A stretch of 64,000 nt of DNA from Actinotalea sp. Marseille-Q4924 (GCF_916618755.1 NZ_CAKAKB010000003.1:434001-498000), one strand, 5' to 3'. Positions 18,761 through 42,486 are shown, counted from the stretch's first letter. The notes: generated from the sequence alone by a model not told the origin. Numbers and translations: made by a program.

Positions 18761-19740
18761 GGGAGGAGCAGGACCTTGCCCGCCGTCCGGCGGCCCTCGA
18801 GGGCCCGGTGCGCGGCGGCGGCCTCCGGGAGGGCGAAGCGCTCACCGACGCGGACCCGCAGGGACCCGTCGGCCACGCGCCCGAGCACCTCGCCGGCGCG
18901 CTCGAGGAGCTCGTCGCGCGTGGCGATGTAGTGCGCGAGGAACGGTCGCGTGAGGTACACGGAGCCTGCGGCGTTCAGCCGTTGCGGGTCGACGGGCGGC
19001 ACGGCCCCGGACGCGGCGCCGAAGAGGGCGAGGCCGCCACGGGGTCGCAGGCTCGCGAGGGACGCGTCGAAGGTGCTCCGCCCCACCCCGTCGTACACCG
19101 TGTGCACGCCGCCGTCCGTGACCGCGCGGACGAGCGGGGGCAGCTCGACGGTGAGGTCCGCCAGCCCGTCGTAGCGGATGACCTCGGAGGCCCCGGCGTC
19201 GCGGGACAGCTGCTCCTTCACGGCTGTCGACACGGTGGTGACGACACGGGCCCCACGCGCGGCCGCGAGCTGGGTGAGCAGCAGGCCCGTCCCGCCCGCG
19301 CCGGCGTGCACGAGGACGTGCTGCCCGGGGCGCACGGGGAACGTCGAGGCGACGAGGTACTGCGCGGTCATGCCCTGCAGGAGCACGGCGGCGGCGAGCT
19401 CCGCCGGGACGCCGTCCGGCAGCGGCACGAGGGCGTCGGCGTCGACGACGGCACGCTCCGCGTACGAGCCGTCGCTGCCGGACACCCACCCCACCCGGTC
19501 CCCGGCCGCGACCGTCGTCACGTCCTCGCCGACGGCCAGCACCTGCCCGGCGCCCTCCGCGCCGACGACGTGCGGGAACGGCATGGGGTACCTGCCCTCG
19601 CGGCGGTACGTGTCGACGAAGTTCACCCCGGCGGCCTCCACGGCGACGACGACGCGTCCGGGCGGCGCGACAGGGTCGGGGAGGTCCTGCACGGCGAGGA
19701 CCTCGGGTCCTCCGGGCGTGGTGGCGAGGACGGCGCGCAT
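18757..19740 (-). CDS. Zinc-independent NADPH:quinone oxidoreductase (MDR superfamily)
   Basis: A 327-residue medium-chain dehydrogenase/reductase of the Qor type. GroES-like N-terminal domain begins MRAVLATTPGGPEVLAVQDL with the quinone-reductase motif VEAAGVNFVDTYRREG, and the Rossmann fold shows VHAGAGGTGLLLTQLA. The catalytic zinc cysteines of alcohol dehydrogenases are missing, as expected of this subgroup. The ATG start gives a normal N-terminus, though the frame runs further upstream. Divergent from argC. Confidence 0.88.
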   Translation of the reverse strand: MRAVLATTPGGPEVLAVQDLPDPVAPPGRVVVAVEAAGVNFVDTYRREGRYPMPFPHVVGAEGAGQVLAVGEDVTTVAAGDRVGWVSGSDGSYAERAVVDADALVPLPDGVPAELAAAVLLQGMTAQYLVASTFPVRPGQHVLVHAGAGGTGLLLTQLAAARGARVVTTVSTAVKEQLSRDAGASEVIRYDGLADLTVELPPLVRAVTDGGVHTVYDGVGRSTFDASLASLRPRGGLALFGAASGAVPPVDPQRLNAAGSVYLTRPFLAHYIATRDELLERAGEVLGRVADGSLRVRVGERFALPEAAAAHRALEGRRTAGKVLLLP

Positions 19741-19832
19741 GCCCGAGGGTAGGCGGAGAGGGCGCGCCCCCGGAACGCCGTCCGGACGAGTGCGGGGGAA
19801 CGCCGTGCCCGGACCTCCCGTCGGGCCAATGA

Positions 19833-19856
19833 TGCATCCGCATGTATAGTCATGCA
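19833..19856 (+). promoter_or_regulatory. argC promoter with putative ARG-box operator
   Basis: An AT-rich island contains an inverted repeat TGCAT (19833-19837) and ATGCA (19852-19856) around a -10-like TATAGT (19845-19850). The -10 ends 8 nt before the argC ATG, so the mRNA is probably leaderless. The symmetric, relatively AT-rich site is what an ArgR hexamer would recognise, and argR lies in the same operon. The operator assignment is inference from position and symmetry. Confidence 0.6.
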
Positions 19857-19858
19857 CC

Positions 19859-20908
19859 ATGACAGTGCGGGTGGCGGTGTCCGGTGCCAGTGGGTACGCC
19901 GGCGGTGAGGTGCTGCGGCTGCTCGCCGCCCATCCCGACGTCGAGATCGGCGCCGTGACCGCCCACTCGTCCGCCGGTGAGCTCCTCGGCGCGCACCAGC
20001 CGCACCTCCGCTCCCTGGCGGACCGCGTCATCGAGCCGACCACGACGGACACCCTCGCCGGGCACGAGGTCGTCGTCCTCGCGCTGCCCCACGGCGCGTC
20101 GGCGGCCGTGGCAGCGGAGCTGGGGGACGACACGCTCGTCCTGGACTGCGGTGCCGACCACCGGCTCGTCGACGCGGACGCGTGGACCGCCTTCTACGGC
20201 ACCCCGCACGCGGGGACCTGGCCCTACGGCATGCCCGAGCTCGTCCTCGACCACGGCGAACGCCGGCAGCGGGACCTCCTCGCCCGGGTCCGCCGGGTGG
20301 CCGTCCCCGGCTGCAACGTCACCGCCGTGACGCTCGGCATCCAGCCCGGCATCGCGGCCGGCGTCGTCGAGTCCACCGACCTGGTGTCCGTGCTCGCCGT
20401 CGGCTACTCGGGTGCCGGGAAGGCGGCCAGGACGCACCTGCTCGCCTCGGAGGGCCTCGGCGCCGCCGTCCCGTACGCCGTGGGCGGCACGCACCGCCAC
20501 ATCCCGGAGATCGAGCAGAACCTCCGCGCGGTCGGCGCCGGCGAGGTGTCCCTCTCCTTCACGCCGACGCTCGTCCCGATGTCCCGCGGCATCCTCGCCA
20601 CGACGACGGCGCGCCTGGCCCCCGGCGCGGACGCCGCCGCCGTGCGCAGCGCGTGGGAGGACACCTACGCGGGCGAGCCGTTCGTGCAGGTGCTCCCCGA
20701 GGGCCAGTGGCCGACCACGGCCGCGACCGTGGGTGCCAACACCGCCCTGGTCCAGGTCGCGGTCGACGAGCGCTCCGGACGGGTCGTCACGGTCACGGCG
20801 CTCGACAACCTCGTCAAGGGCACGGCGGGCGCCGCCGTGCAGTCCATGAACCTCGCCCTCGGGCTGCCGGAGACCACCGGTCTGCCCGTCGAAGGAGTCG
20901 CCCCGTGA
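19859..20908 (+). CDS. argC: N-acetyl-gamma-glutamyl-phosphate reductase
   Basis: NADPH-dependent reductase (349 aa), third step of arginine synthesis. Nucleotide-binding [11 protein letters not shown] is at about 8-18, catalytic Cys152 sits in VPGCNVTAV, and the conserved [11 protein letters not shown] segment follows. First gene of the arg operon, with its own regulatory region; the argJ GTG overlaps its stop by 4 bp. Confidence 0.96.
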   Translation: MTVRVAVSGASGYAGGEVLRLLAAHPDVEIGAVTAHSSAGELLGAHQPHLRSLADRVIEPTTTDTLAGHEVVVLALPHGASAAVAAELGDDTLVLDCGADHRLVDADAWTAFYGTPHAGTWPYGMPELVLDHGERRQRDLLARVRRVAVPGCNVTAVTLGIQPGIAAGVVESTDLVSVLAVGYSGAGKAARTHLLASEGLGAAVPYAVGGTHRHIPEIEQNLRAVGAGEVSLSFTPTLVPMSRGILATTTARLAPGADAAAVRSAWEDTYAGEPFVQVLPEGQWPTTAATVGANTALVQVAVDERSGRVVTVTALDNLVKGTAGAAVQSMNLALGLPETTGLPVEGVAP

Positions 20909-22068
20909 GCGTCACCGCCCCCCAGGGCTTCCGCGCGGCGGGCGTCGTCGCCGGCCTGAAGTCCTCCGGCGCTCGCGACGTCGCGCTCGTTGTCAACGAC
21001 GGCCCGTCCCAGTCCGCCGCCGCCGTCTTCACGACGAACCGCGTGCAGGCGGCCCCGGTGGTCTGGTCGCGGCAGGCGGTCGCCGACGGCGTCGCGCACG
21101 CCGTGGTGCTGAACTCCGGGGGCGCGAACGCGTGCACGGGCTCGGACGGCTTCCTCGACACCCACCGCACGGCCGAGCACGTGGCGGAGGTGCTGGGCTG
21201 CTCGGCGGGGGACGTCGTCGTCTGCTCGACCGGCCTCATCGGCGAGCGGCTGCCGATGGACCGGCTGACCACGGGGGTGGACGCGGCGGCCGCGACGCTG
21301 TCCGGCGACGGCGGGTCCGACGCCGCGCTCGCCATCATGACGACGGACTCGGTGCCCAAGACGGTGGTCGTCGAGCGGGACGGCTGGACCGTCGGGGGCA
21401 TGGCGAAGGGTGCCGGGATGCTCGCCCCGGGCCTCGCGACGATGCTCTGCGTGCTCACCACGGATGCGCAGGCCGACGCCGAGGACCTGGACGCCGCGCT
21501 GCGTGCGGCCGTCCGCACGACGTTCGACCGGGTGGACTCGGACGGCTGCATGTCGACCAACGACACGGTGGTCCTGCTCGCCTCGGGTGCGGCCGGCCGC
21601 CCGGCCGGCCGGGACGACCTGACGGCGGCGGTCACCGAGGCGTGCGCGACGCTCGCGCGCGCCCTCGTCGCCGACGCGGAGGGCGCCACGCACGACGTCG
21701 CCGTCACCGTCCTGAACGCCTCCGACGAGGACGCCGCCGTCGCGGTGGCCCGAGCCGTCACGCGCTCGAACCTGTTCAAGGCCGCCGTCTTCGGCAACGA
21801 CCCGAACTGGGGCCGGATCCTCGCCGCCGCCGGCACCGTCCCGGTCGAGGTCGCGCCGTTCGAGGCCGACGAGGTCGACGTGACGATCAACGGCGTCCAG
21901 GTCTGCCGCTCCGGCGGCGTGGGGGAGGACCGCTCCCTGGTCGACCTGGCCGCGCAGCGCGAGGTGCGCGTCGAGGTCGACCTGCACGCGGGCTCCGCCA
22001 CGGCCACCGTCTGGACCAACGACCTCACGCACGACTACGTCCACGAGAACAGCGCGTACTCCACGTGA
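20905..22068 (+). CDS. argJ: Glutamate N-acetyltransferase / ornithine acetyltransferase
   Basis: Recycles the acetyl group from N-acetylornithine to glutamate (387 aa). The self-cleavage site is between Ala178 and Thr179 in [13 protein letters not shown]; Thr179 becomes the nucleophile of the beta chain. Other family features: [34 protein letters not shown] and [12 protein letters not shown]. The presence of argJ makes this the cyclic arginine pathway; whether it can also use acetyl-CoA is not evident from sequence. Confidence 0.96.
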   Translation: MSVTAPQGFRAAGVVAGLKSSGARDVALVVNDGPSQSAAAVFTTNRVQAAPVVWSRQAVADGVAHAVVLNSGGANACTGSDGFLDTHRTAEHVAEVLGCSAGDVVVCSTGLIGERLPMDRLTTGVDAAAATLSGDGGSDAALAIMTTDSVPKTVVVERDGWTVGGMAKGAGMLAPGLATMLCVLTTDAQADAEDLDAALRAAVRTTFDRVDSDGCMSTNDTVVLLASGAAGRPAGRDDLTAAVTEACATLARALVADAEGATHDVAVTVLNASDEDAAVAVARAVTRSNLFKAAVFGNDPNWGRILAAAGTVPVEVAPFEADEVDVTINGVQVCRSGGVGEDRSLVDLAAQREVRVEVDLHAGSATATVWTNDLTHDYVHENSAYST

Positions 22069-23018
22069 GCCACCTGCCGCCGTCACCCGCCGACGACGCG
22101 TTCGACACCGGCGCGCACCTGCGACCGGACCAGAAGGCCGAGGTCCTCATCGAGGCGCTGCCGTGGCTCGAGCGCTTCCGCGGCGCGCTCTTCGTCGTGA
22201 AGTACGGCGGCAACGCCATGGTGGACGAGACGCTCAAGCGCGCCTTCGCCGAGGACATGGTGTTCCTGCGGCTGTGCGGCCTGCACCCGGTCGTGGTCCA
22301 CGGCGGCGGGCCGCAGATCTCGACGATGCTCGACCGGCTCGGCATCGCGAGCGAGTTCCGCGGCGGCCTGCGCGTCACCACACCGGAGAGCATGGACGTC
22401 GTGCGCATGGTGCTCACGGGGCAGGTCTCCCGCGAGCTGGTCGGCCTCATCAACACGCACGGGCCCTTCGCCGTCGGGATGTCCGGCGAGGACGCGGGCC
22501 TCCTCAGCGCGCAGCGGCGCACCGCCGTCGTGGACGGCGAGGCGGTCGACGTCGGGCAGGTCGGCGACGTCGTCGGCGTGGACCCGACGGCCGTGCGCGA
22601 CCTGCTCGACGCCGGGCGCATCCCCGTCATCAGCACGGTCGCGCCGGACGTGGAGGACCCGACGCAGGTGCTCAACGTCAACGCGGACACCGCGGCGGCC
22701 GCGCTCGCGGTCGCGCTGGGTGCACGCAAGCTCATCGTGCTCACCGATGTCGAGGGGCTGTACACGGACTGGCCGGACCGCTCCTCGCTCGCCCGCAGGA
22801 TCGGCGCGACCCGCCTCGCCGAGCTCCTGCCCCGGCTGGAGTCCGGCATGGTCCCCAAGATGGAGGCCTGCCTGCGCGCGGTGACGGGCGGCGTGCCGGC
22901 GGCGCACGTCGTCGACGGCCGGCAGGCGCACTCCGTGCTCGTCGAGGTCTTCACCGAGGAGGGGATCGGCACGATGGTGCTTCCCGACCGTGACGCTCCC
23001 GAGGGAGGTACGGCATGA
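22065..23018 (+). CDS. argB: Acetylglutamate kinase
   Basis: Amino-acid kinase family enzyme of 317 aa phosphorylating N-acetylglutamate, the usual feedback-control point of the pathway. Motifs: VVKYGGNAM (phosphate-binding Lys), [23 protein letters not shown] and [17 protein letters not shown] start overlaps the argJ stop by 4 bp. The N-terminal extension of about 35 residues before the core resembles the helix found in arginine-inhibited hexameric forms, so arginine feedback is plausible. Confidence 0.95.
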   Translation: MSHLPPSPADDAFDTGAHLRPDQKAEVLIEALPWLERFRGALFVVKYGGNAMVDETLKRAFAEDMVFLRLCGLHPVVVHGGGPQISTMLDRLGIASEFRGGLRVTTPESMDVVRMVLTGQVSRELVGLINTHGPFAVGMSGEDAGLLSAQRRTAVVDGEAVDVGQVGDVVGVDPTAVRDLLDAGRIPVISTVAPDVEDPTQVLNVNADTAAAALAVALGARKLIVLTDVEGLYTDWPDRSSLARRIGATRLAELLPRLESGMVPKMEACLRAVTGGVPAAHVVDGRQAHSVLVEVFTEEGIGTMVLPDRDAPEGGTA

Positions 23019-24304
23019 CCGGGACCCCCGATCCGTCGGTGCCCCCGCTGCCCGCCGAGGTCGCGGCGGCGCTCCCGCCCGCGCTGACCGACGCGGGCTC
23101 CGGCCAGGCGTGGGCCGAGCGGTACGGGCACGCCCTCATGAACACGTTCGGCGCTCCCCGCCGCGTGCTCGTCCGCGGCGAGGGGCCGTACGTCTGGGAC
23201 GCCGACGGCACGCGGTACCTGGACCTGCTCGGCGGCATCGCGGTCAACGCCCTCGGCCACGCGCACCCCACCCTGACCGCCGCGATCTGCGCGCAGCTCG
23301 GCACCCTGGGCCACGTCTCGAACTTCTTCGCGACGCCCACGCAGGTGGCGCTCGCGGAGGCGCTGCTGCGGCTCAGCGGCGCGGCCGACGTCCCGGGGTC
23401 GCGGGTCTTCCTGGCCAACTCCGGCACGGAGGCCAACGAGGCGGCCTTCAAGATGGCGCGGCGCACCGGCCGCCCGCGCATCCTCGCCCTGGAGGGCGGG
23501 TTCCACGGCCGTTCCATGGGCGCGCTGGCCCTCACGCACAAGCCCGCGTACCGGGCACCGTTCGAGCCGTTGCCCGGCGGGGTGGAGTTCCTGCCCTTCG
23601 GTGACCCGGCCGCCCTCGAGGCCGCCATGGCCGACGACGTCGCGGCCCTCGTGGTCGAGGTCGTCCAGGGGGAGGCGGGGGTCCGCCCGCTGCCGACGGG
23701 GTACCTGGCCCACGCCCGGCGCCTCACCGCCGAGCACGGCGCGCTCCTCGTCGTCGACGAGGTGCAGACGGGCGTCGGCCGGACCGGCCACTGGTTCGCC
23801 CACCAGGACGCGTCGCTCGGCGGCGGCGTCCTCCCGGACGTCATGACGCTGGCCAAGGGCCTCGGTGGCGGCTTCCCCGTCGGGGCGGTCGTGGCGTTCG
23901 GTGACGCGGCAGCGACGCTGCTCGGCCCCGGTCACCACGGCACGACCTTCGGCGGCAACCCGGTGGCGTCCGCGGCGGCCCTGGCGACGCTGGGCGTCAT
24001 CGAGCGGGACGGTCTGCTCGGGCGCGTGCGAGAGGTCGGTGCGCGGCTCGAGGCGGAGCTCCGGACGGTGCCCGCCGTCACGGACGTCCGGGCCGTGGGA
24101 CTGCTCGTCGCGGTGGAGCTCGGGGCGGAGATCGCCGCCACGGTCGCCCAGCAGGCGCTGGAGGCCGGGTTCGTCGTCAACCCCGTGACGCCGACGGCGC
24201 TGCGGCTCGCACCGCCGCTCGTCCTCACCTGGGAGCAGGTCAGCCCCTTCGTGGACTTCCTGCGCACCCTGCCTGCAGCGGCCGACCGGACGGAGGAGGC
24301 ATGA
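23015..24304 (+). CDS. argD: Acetylornithine aminotransferase
   Basis: Class III PLP aminotransferase of 429 aa. PLP-binding features are [15 protein letters not shown], the aspartate of [15 protein letters not shown] and Lys281 in [14 protein letters not shown]. The [17 protein letters not shown] motif is also typical. The first 35 residues are less conserved. Start overlaps argB by 4 bp; stop overlaps argF by 4 bp. Confidence 0.95.
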   Translation: MTGTPDPSVPPLPAEVAAALPPALTDAGSGQAWAERYGHALMNTFGAPRRVLVRGEGPYVWDADGTRYLDLLGGIAVNALGHAHPTLTAAICAQLGTLGHVSNFFATPTQVALAEALLRLSGAADVPGSRVFLANSGTEANEAAFKMARRTGRPRILALEGGFHGRSMGALALTHKPAYRAPFEPLPGGVEFLPFGDPAALEAAMADDVAALVVEVVQGEAGVRPLPTGYLAHARRLTAEHGALLVVDEVQTGVGRTGHWFAHQDASLGGGVLPDVMTLAKGLGGGFPVGAVVAFGDAAATLLGPGHHGTTFGGNPVASAAALATLGVIERDGLLGRVREVGARLEAELRTVPAVTDVRAVGLLVAVELGAEIAATVAQQALEAGFVVNPVTPTALRLAPPLVLTWEQVSPFVDFLRTLPAAADRTEEA

Positions 24305-25233
24305 CCCGGCACTTCCTGCGTGACGACGACCTGACGCCCGCCGAGCAGCGACAGGTCCTCGAGCTCGCCCTGCGGCTCAAGGCGGAGCGGTTCGCGGAGC
24401 GGCCGCTGGCCGGCCCCCGCGCCGTCGCCATCCTCTTCGACAAGCCGACGCTGCGCACGCAGCTGTCCTTCACCGTCGGGGTCGCCGAGCTCGGCGGCCA
24501 CCCGATGGTCGTGGACGGCAACCTGGCGCAGATCGGCGTCCGCGAGTCGGTCGAGGACACGGCCGGTGTCCTGGGCCGCCAGGTCGCCGCGGTCGTGTGG
24601 CGCACGTTCCACCAGTCGCGCCTGGAGACCATGGCGCGGCACGCGGGCGTCCCGGTCGTCAACGCCCTCACCGACCAGTTCCACCCGTGCCAGGCCCTCG
24701 CGGACCTGCTCACGATCGCCGAGCACGCCGGTGGGTTGGACGCGCTGCGCGGACGGACGCTGGCGTACGTCGGCGACGGGGCCAACAACATGGCGCACTC
24801 CTACCTCCTGGCCGGCGCGACCGCCGGCATGCACGTCCGGGTCGGCACGCCGACGAGCCGGCGACCGGACGCCGACGTCGTGGACCGCGCGGCCACGGTC
24901 GCGGCGGGGACCGGCGGGTCGGTGACCGTGCTCCACGACGCCGCGGCGGCCGTCTCCGGTGCCCACGCCGTCGCGACCGACACGTGGGTGTCCATGGGCG
25001 ACGCGACGGGCGCGGCCGAGGCGGAACAGCTCTTCGGGCCGTTCCGCCTGGACGCGGCGCTCCTGGGGCGCGCCGAGCCGGATGCCGTCGTGCTGCACTG
25101 CATGCCGGCGTACCGCGGCAAGGAGATCGCCGCCGAGGTCATCGACGGTCCGCGGTCCGTCGTCTTCGACGAGGCGGAGAACCGTCTGCACGTGCAGAAG
25201 GCGGTGCTGACGTGGCTGCTGGAGCGGTCGTGA
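24301..25233 (+). CDS. argF: Ornithine carbamoyltransferase
   Basis: Carbamoyl-phosphate:ornithine transferase, 310 aa. The usual STRT carbamoyl-phosphate loop reads TLRT here (Thr50-Thr53 in [12 protein letters not shown]), and the ornithine-site Cys267 is in LHCMPAYRG rather than [17 protein letters not shown] and [16 protein letters not shown] are conserved. The start and overall arrangement resemble the mycobacterial enzyme, and its place in the operon leaves little doubt of its role, although the altered loop is worth noting. Confidence 0.93.
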   Translation: MTRHFLRDDDLTPAEQRQVLELALRLKAERFAERPLAGPRAVAILFDKPTLRTQLSFTVGVAELGGHPMVVDGNLAQIGVRESVEDTAGVLGRQVAAVVWRTFHQSRLETMARHAGVPVVNALTDQFHPCQALADLLTIAEHAGGLDALRGRTLAYVGDGANNMAHSYLLAGATAGMHVRVGTPTSRRPDADVVDRAATVAAGTGGSVTVLHDAAAAVSGAHAVATDTWVSMGDATGAAEAEQLFGPFRLDAALLGRAEPDAVVLHCMPAYRGKEIAAEVIDGPRSVVFDEAENRLHVQKAVLTWLLERS

Positions 25234-25751
25234 GCGCGACCGAGGCCACCGGCGTCCCCACGACCAAGGCCGCCCGGCACGCCCTCATCGCGCGGCTGCT
25301 CGCGCGGACGGCGGTGCGCTCCCAGGGCGAGCTCGCGGCGGCCCTCGGGCGCGAGGGCGTGCACGTCACGCAGGCGACCCTGTCCCGCGACCTCGTGGAG
25401 CTGCGCGCCGTCCGCATCCGGACCGTCGACGGCACGCTGGCCTACGCGCTGCCCGGCGAGGGCGGGGACCGCACGCCGCACGCCGGCCAGGACGTCGAGC
25501 AGCTCGCGGCCCGGCTGGCCCGCCTCTGCGCGGAGCTGCTCGCGACGGCGGAGGCGTCCGGGAACCTCGTGGTGCTGCGCACCCCGCCGGGCGCCGCGCA
25601 GTTCCTCGCCTCCGCGATCGACCACTCGGTCCTGCCGTCGGTGATGGGCACCATCGCCGGCGACGACACGGTCCTGGTCATCTCCCGTGAGGTCGACGGG
25701 GGCGACGCCGTCGCCCGCCGCTTCCTCGAGCTCGCGAGCGACGGCGCGTGA
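25230..25751 (+). CDS. argR: Arginine repressor
   Basis: Hexameric arginine-dependent repressor of 173 aa. The winged-helix DNA-binding domain (about 12-80) carries the SR motif in [17 protein letters not shown]; the C-terminal domain has the arginine-binding motif [12 protein letters not shown]. It presumably controls the argC promoter at 19833-19856 and possibly argG. GTG start overlaps argF by 4 bp. It is followed by a 68-bp gap before argG. Confidence 0.95.
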   Translation: MSATEATGVPTTKAARHALIARLLARTAVRSQGELAAALGREGVHVTQATLSRDLVELRAVRIRTVDGTLAYALPGEGGDRTPHAGQDVEQLAARLARLCAELLATAEASGNLVVLRTPPGAAQFLASAIDHSVLPSVMGTIAGDDTVLVISREVDGGDAVARRFLELASDGA

Positions 25752-25819
25752 CCGCCGTCGCCCGCGACCACCGACACCCTGACGCCCCCACCACCCACCA
25801 CAGCTGAGGAAGAACCGCC

Positions 25820-29110
<3,291 letters not shown>

Positions 29111-29162
29111 GCGGGGCGTGCGTGCCGACGGGGCGCTCGGTAGGTCTCGCCGGACGGCGCGG

Positions 29163-29837
29163 GTGACGGTGCCGGACGTCTCCGCCGCGCCGGACGGCCC
29201 CGGTGCGGGCCGCGACTGGTTCGCGCGCCCCGTCCTGGAGGTGGCCCGTGACCTGCTCGGCGCCCACCTGACGGTGCGGGCGGCGGACGGCGCGGTGACC
29301 GTCCGCCTCACGGAGGTCGAGGCGTACGCCGGCGAGGTGGACCCCGGGTCGCACGCGTACCGGGGGCGTACGGCCCGCAACGCCGTGATGTTCGGTCCCG
29401 CGGGGCACCTGTACGTCTACCGGCACCTCGGGCTGCACCACTGCGTCAACGTCGTGACCGGCACCCACGGGCGTGCGTCCGCCGTGCTGCTGCGCGCGGG
29501 TGAGGTCGTCGCCGGCCAGGACCTGGCCCGACGGCGCCGGGCGGCGGCGGGCGTCGTCCGGCGCGACGTCGACCTGGCGCGCGGACCCGCGCGCCTCACG
29601 GTGGCGCTCGGGCTGGACATGTCGTACCTGGGCGCCGGGGTGGGTGAGGCCGACGACGCCGTGAGGATCCGTCCCGGGGCGCCCGTGCAGCGGTGGCGGA
29701 CCGGCCCCCGGGTCGGCGTGAGCGGCGACGGGGGCGACGGGGCGGTGTACCCGTGGCGGCTGTGGCTGCCGGACGAGCCGACCGTCTCGGACTACCGGCC
29801 CGCGGCTCCTCGCCGCCGGCGGGCCACCGGTCCGTGA
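29163..29837 (+). CDS. mpg: DNA-3-methyladenine glycosylase (Mpg/AAG type)
   Basis: Alkylpurine DNA glycosylase of 224 aa that flips out and removes damaged purines. Family motifs: WFARPVLEVARDLLGA, the catalytic Glu in LTEVEAYAGEVDPGSHAYRG, RNAVMFGPAGHLYVYRHLG and the HCVNVVTG segment. GTG start at 29163 gives the best N-terminus, but other GTGs at 29118 and 29169 are possible. Its place before tyrS matches the M. tuberculosis order mpg-tyrS. Confidence 0.88.
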   Translation: MTVPDVSAAPDGPGAGRDWFARPVLEVARDLLGAHLTVRAADGAVTVRLTEVEAYAGEVDPGSHAYRGRTARNAVMFGPAGHLYVYRHLGLHHCVNVVTGTHGRASAVLLRAGEVVAGQDLARRRRAAAGVVRRDVDLARGPARLTVALGLDMSYLGAGVGEADDAVRIRPGAPVQRWRTGPRVGVSGDGGDGAVYPWRLWLPDEPTVSDYRPAAPRRRRATGP

Positions 29838-29941
29838 CCGACGCCCGGGACCCCACCTGCCCGCACGGGCCGGACGCCGTCCCGCGCCCTGCCACGGGCG
29901 CGGCAGACTAGGCGCTCGACGGACCGAGAGGGGAACGACCG

Positions 29942-31204
29942 GTGGACATCCTGGACGAGCTGCGGTGGCGGGGCCTGCTGGCCCAGACGACGGACGAGCA
30001 GGCGCTGCGCGAGGCGCTGGCCTCCGGTCCGGTCACCGTCTACTGCGGCTTCGACCCCACGGCGCCGAGCCTGCACCACGGGCACCTGGTGCAGCTCCTC
30101 GTGCTGCGGCACCTGCAGCGGGCCGGGCACCGCGTCCTCGCGCTCGTCGGCGGGGCCACCGGCCTCATCGGCGACCCCCGCATGTCGGGGGAGCGCGTCC
30201 TCAACACCAAGGAGACCGTCGCCGAGTGGGTCGACCGGCTGCGCTCCCAGATCGAGCGCTTCCTGGACTTCGAGGGCGACGCCGCCGCGCGGATGGTGAA
30301 CAACCTGGAGTGGACCGCGGACCTCTCCGCGATCGACTTCCTGCGCGAGATCGGCAAGCACTACCGGCTGGGCACGATGCTCGCGAAGGACACCGTGGCG
30401 CGACGTCTCGCGAGTGAGGAGGGCATCTCCTTCACCGAGTTCAGCTACCAGATCCTCCAGGGCATGGACTTTCTCGAGCTGTACCGGCGGTACGGCTGCA
30501 CGCTCCAGACGGGTGGCAACGACCAGTGGGGCAACCTGCTGTCCGGCGTGGAGCTGGTGCGCAAGAGCGAGCACGTCGGTGTCCACGCACTGACGACGCC
30601 GCTCATCACCAAGGCCGACGGCACGAAGTTCGGCAAGTCCGAGGGCGGGGCGATCTGGCTCGCGCCGGACATGATGAGCCCCTACGCCTTCTACCAGTTC
30701 TGGCTCAACACCGACGACGCGGACGTCGCCCGGTACCTGAGGATCTTCACCTTCCTCTCCCGCGAGCGGATCGAGGAGCTCGAGCGCGAGGTCGCAGAGC
30801 GGCCGGCAGCACGGGTCGCCCAGCGGGAGCTGGCGGTGGAGGTGACGAGCCTGGTGCACGGGCACGAGGCCGCGGAGAAGGTCGTCGCGGCGAGCCAGGC
30901 GCTCTTCGGTCGGGGTGACCTCGCCGGCCTCGACGAGGCGACGCTGGGTGCTGCTGTGGCAGAGCTCCCGCGCACGGCCGTCGACGACGACGCGACGGAG
31001 CTCGTGGACCTCCTCGTCGCGACCGGTCTGGTGGCCGGTCGCGGCGCCGGACGCCGTGCCATCGCCGAGGGCGGGGTCTCGGTGAACAACGTCCGGGTCA
31101 CCGAGGAGGACGCCGTCCTCACGGCCGACCTCCTGCTGCACGGGCGCTGGGCGGTGCTGCGACGGGGCAAGAAGACGCTGGCGGTGGCGGAGCGGGGGGC
31201 GTGA
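29942..31204 (+). CDS. tyrS: Tyrosine-tRNA ligase
   Basis: Class I TyrRS, 420 aa. HIGH motif is SLHHGHL (about 44-50), the tyrosine-binding [11 protein letters not shown] and GGNDQWGN segments are present, and the KMSKS motif is KFGKS (229-233). A C-terminal S4 RNA-binding domain runs from about 350 ([17 protein letters not shown]). GTG start with GAGAGGGG upstream. It ends 47 bp before the first rRNA promoter element. Confidence 0.96.
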   Translation: MDILDELRWRGLLAQTTDEQALREALASGPVTVYCGFDPTAPSLHHGHLVQLLVLRHLQRAGHRVLALVGGATGLIGDPRMSGERVLNTKETVAEWVDRLRSQIERFLDFEGDAAARMVNNLEWTADLSAIDFLREIGKHYRLGTMLAKDTVARRLASEEGISFTEFSYQILQGMDFLELYRRYGCTLQTGGNDQWGNLLSGVELVRKSEHVGVHALTTPLITKADGTKFGKSEGGAIWLAPDMMSPYAFYQFWLNTDDADVARYLRIFTFLSRERIEELEREVAERPAARVAQRELAVEVTSLVHGHEAAEKVVAASQALFGRGDLAGLDEATLGAAVAELPRTAVDDDATELVDLLVATGLVAGRGAGRRAIAEGGVSVNNVRVTEEDAVLTADLLLHGRWAVLRRGKKTLAVAERGA

Positions 31205-31250
31205 CCTGGTCGCCGCCCCGCGCGGGGTGAGCCAGCACACGTCCGAGGGC

Positions 31251-31280
31251 TTGGACTTCGCCGCAGCGACGGCGTAGAGT
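31251..31280 (+). promoter_or_regulatory. rrn copy 1 promoter P1
   Basis: TTGGAC (31251-31256), 18-bp spacer, TAGAGT (31275-31280). The downstream sequence GAGCAACGAACGGC resembles that after the corresponding inter-operon promoters, which supports a shared promoter type. Confidence 0.65.
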
Positions 31281-31398
31281 CTTCTTCGCCCCCAGGGAGC
31301 AACGAACGGCGAGAGCCGGTCGGTCCCGGGGAGCCCCACACCAGCTCAACGGACCTCGCGGTCCGTCCAGTGTCGTGGGCTCGGGCGCACGGAGCGGA

Positions 31399-31427
31399 TT
31401 GACCCGCGACCTGCACCCGAGTACAGT
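31399..31427 (+). promoter_or_regulatory. rrn copy 1 promoter P2
   Basis: TTGACC (31399-31404), 17-bp spacer, TACAGT (31422-31427). It lies immediately before the point (31429) where identity with the other two operons begins. Confidence 0.75.
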
Positions 31428-31697
31428 GGAGAAGTTGCCTCCTGATGGGTCGGAAGATCTGGATGGATGCGCGTCGGATCCTTGAGAACTCAACAGCGTG
31501 CCAAAAGTCGATGCCATGTGTCGTCGTGTTGTGGTTGGTTCACCTTCGGTGGGCTGGTCGTGGTGCGGTGACGTGGTTGAGACGAATGCAAGTCAGTTGA
31601 TGTCATGCATTTGATCGAGGCCAGATGATCACGGTCCTTCGGGGCCGCTTCGTGTGTCAGCTCGCTCCTGCTCTTGGGTGGGGGTGGCTTATAGACA
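31428..31697 (+). other. rrn copy 1 leader with boxA-like antitermination element
   Basis: About 270 nt of untranslated leader between P2 and 16S. CTTGAGAACTCAACAG at 31481-31496 matches the element found in many actinobacterial rRNA leaders and thought to mediate antitermination. The leader is repeated in copies 2 (37167-37436) and 3 (42905-43174). Small open frames here are not genes. Confidence 0.7.
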
Positions 31698-36673
<4,976 letters not shown>

Positions 36674-36748
36674 ACACATACATGTTGCACGCGTCCACTG
36701 TGCGGTTCCCGAGAGACGGTCGGGAACCCGACTGACAACTCGATAGAG

Positions 36749-36865
36749 TTACGGCGGTCATAGCGAAGGGGAAACGCCCGGTCCCATTCCGAACCCGGAA
36801 GCTAAGCCCTTCAGCGCCGATGGTACTGCACGGGAGACTGTGTGGGAGAGTAGGTCGCCGCCGAA
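36749..36865 (+). rRNA. rrf: 5S ribosomal RNA, copy 1
   Basis: About 117 nt; the 5' GTTACGGCGGTC pairs with 3' GGTCGCCGCCGAAC, and the loop CCCATTCCGAACCCGGAAG is the universal 5S core. A 75-nt spacer separates it from 23S. Confidence 0.96.
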
Positions 36866-36874
36866 CACCCTTTC

Positions 36875-36913
36875 CGTGAAGGGGCCGCCCCTGTGTGGGG
36901 TGGCCCCTTCACG
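36875..36913 (+). terminator. Hairpin at end of rrn copy 1
   Basis: Perfect stem CGTGAAGGGGCC with GGCCCCTTCACG, extended inside by CCCC/GGGG. It lacks a following T-run, so it may terminate weakly or serve processing. Confidence 0.7.
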
Positions 36914-36987
36914 ATGTCCGCCGGCTGTGCGTCGGGTCGCCCTCGAGGTGGCCCTGGCCGGCGTGACCCAGACCACCGCGGCGCAGG

Positions 36988-37017
36988 TTGCCTGCGGCGG
37001 TGCGGGTCGCGTAACGT
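36988..37017 (+). promoter_or_regulatory. rrn copy 2 promoter P1
   Basis: TTGCCT (36988-36993), 18-bp spacer, TAACGT (37012-37017), followed by GAGGAACGAACAGC, which parallels the sequence after copy 1 P1. Confidence 0.6.
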
Positions 37018-37137
37018 TGTGCACCGCCCCGCAGGGGAGGAACGAACAGCTCGGCTGGTCGGTCCCTCGTGAGGGCGACACCCACACCACTGTCCGCGAC
37101 GTCGTCGTGCGCGCTGGTGTGAGCGGGACCAGGACGT

Positions 37138-37166
37138 TTGACCGGCCTGGGACGGACCGCTAAAGT
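37138..37166 (+). promoter_or_regulatory. rrn copy 2 promoter P2
   Basis: TTGACC (37138-37143), 17-bp spacer, TAAAGT (37161-37166), then GAGAAGTTGCC as in copy 1. Best promoter in the spacer. Confidence 0.75.
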
Positions 37167-37436
37167 AGAGAAGTTGCCTCCTGATGGGTCGGAAGATCTG
37201 GATGGATGCGCGTCGGATCCTTGAGAACTCAACAGCGTGCCAAAAGTCGATGCCATGTGTCGTCGTGTTGTGGTTGGTTCACCTTCGGTGGGCTGGTCGT
37301 GGTGCGGTGACGTGGTTGAGACGAATGCAAGTCAGTTGATGTCATGCATTTGATCGAGGCCAGATGATCACGGTCCTTCGGGGCCGCTTCGTGTGTCAGC
37401 TCGCTCCTGCTCTTGGGTGGGGGTGGCTTATAGACA

Positions 37437-42411
<4,975 letters not shown>

Positions 42412-42486
42412 ACACATACATGTTGCACGCGTCCACTGTGCGGTTCCCGAGAGACGGTCGGGAACCCGACTGACAACTCGATAGAG

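Noticed and set aside
22025-23938. Large minus-strand open frame across argB/argD
   Set aside because: Antisense shadow of argB and argD in very GC-rich DNA; composition is Arg/Ser-rich with no domain.
36875-36913. Hairpin read as a riboswitch or integration site
   Set aside because: It is a simple perfect stem right after 5S, repeated after copy 2, best explained as an rRNA operon end structure.
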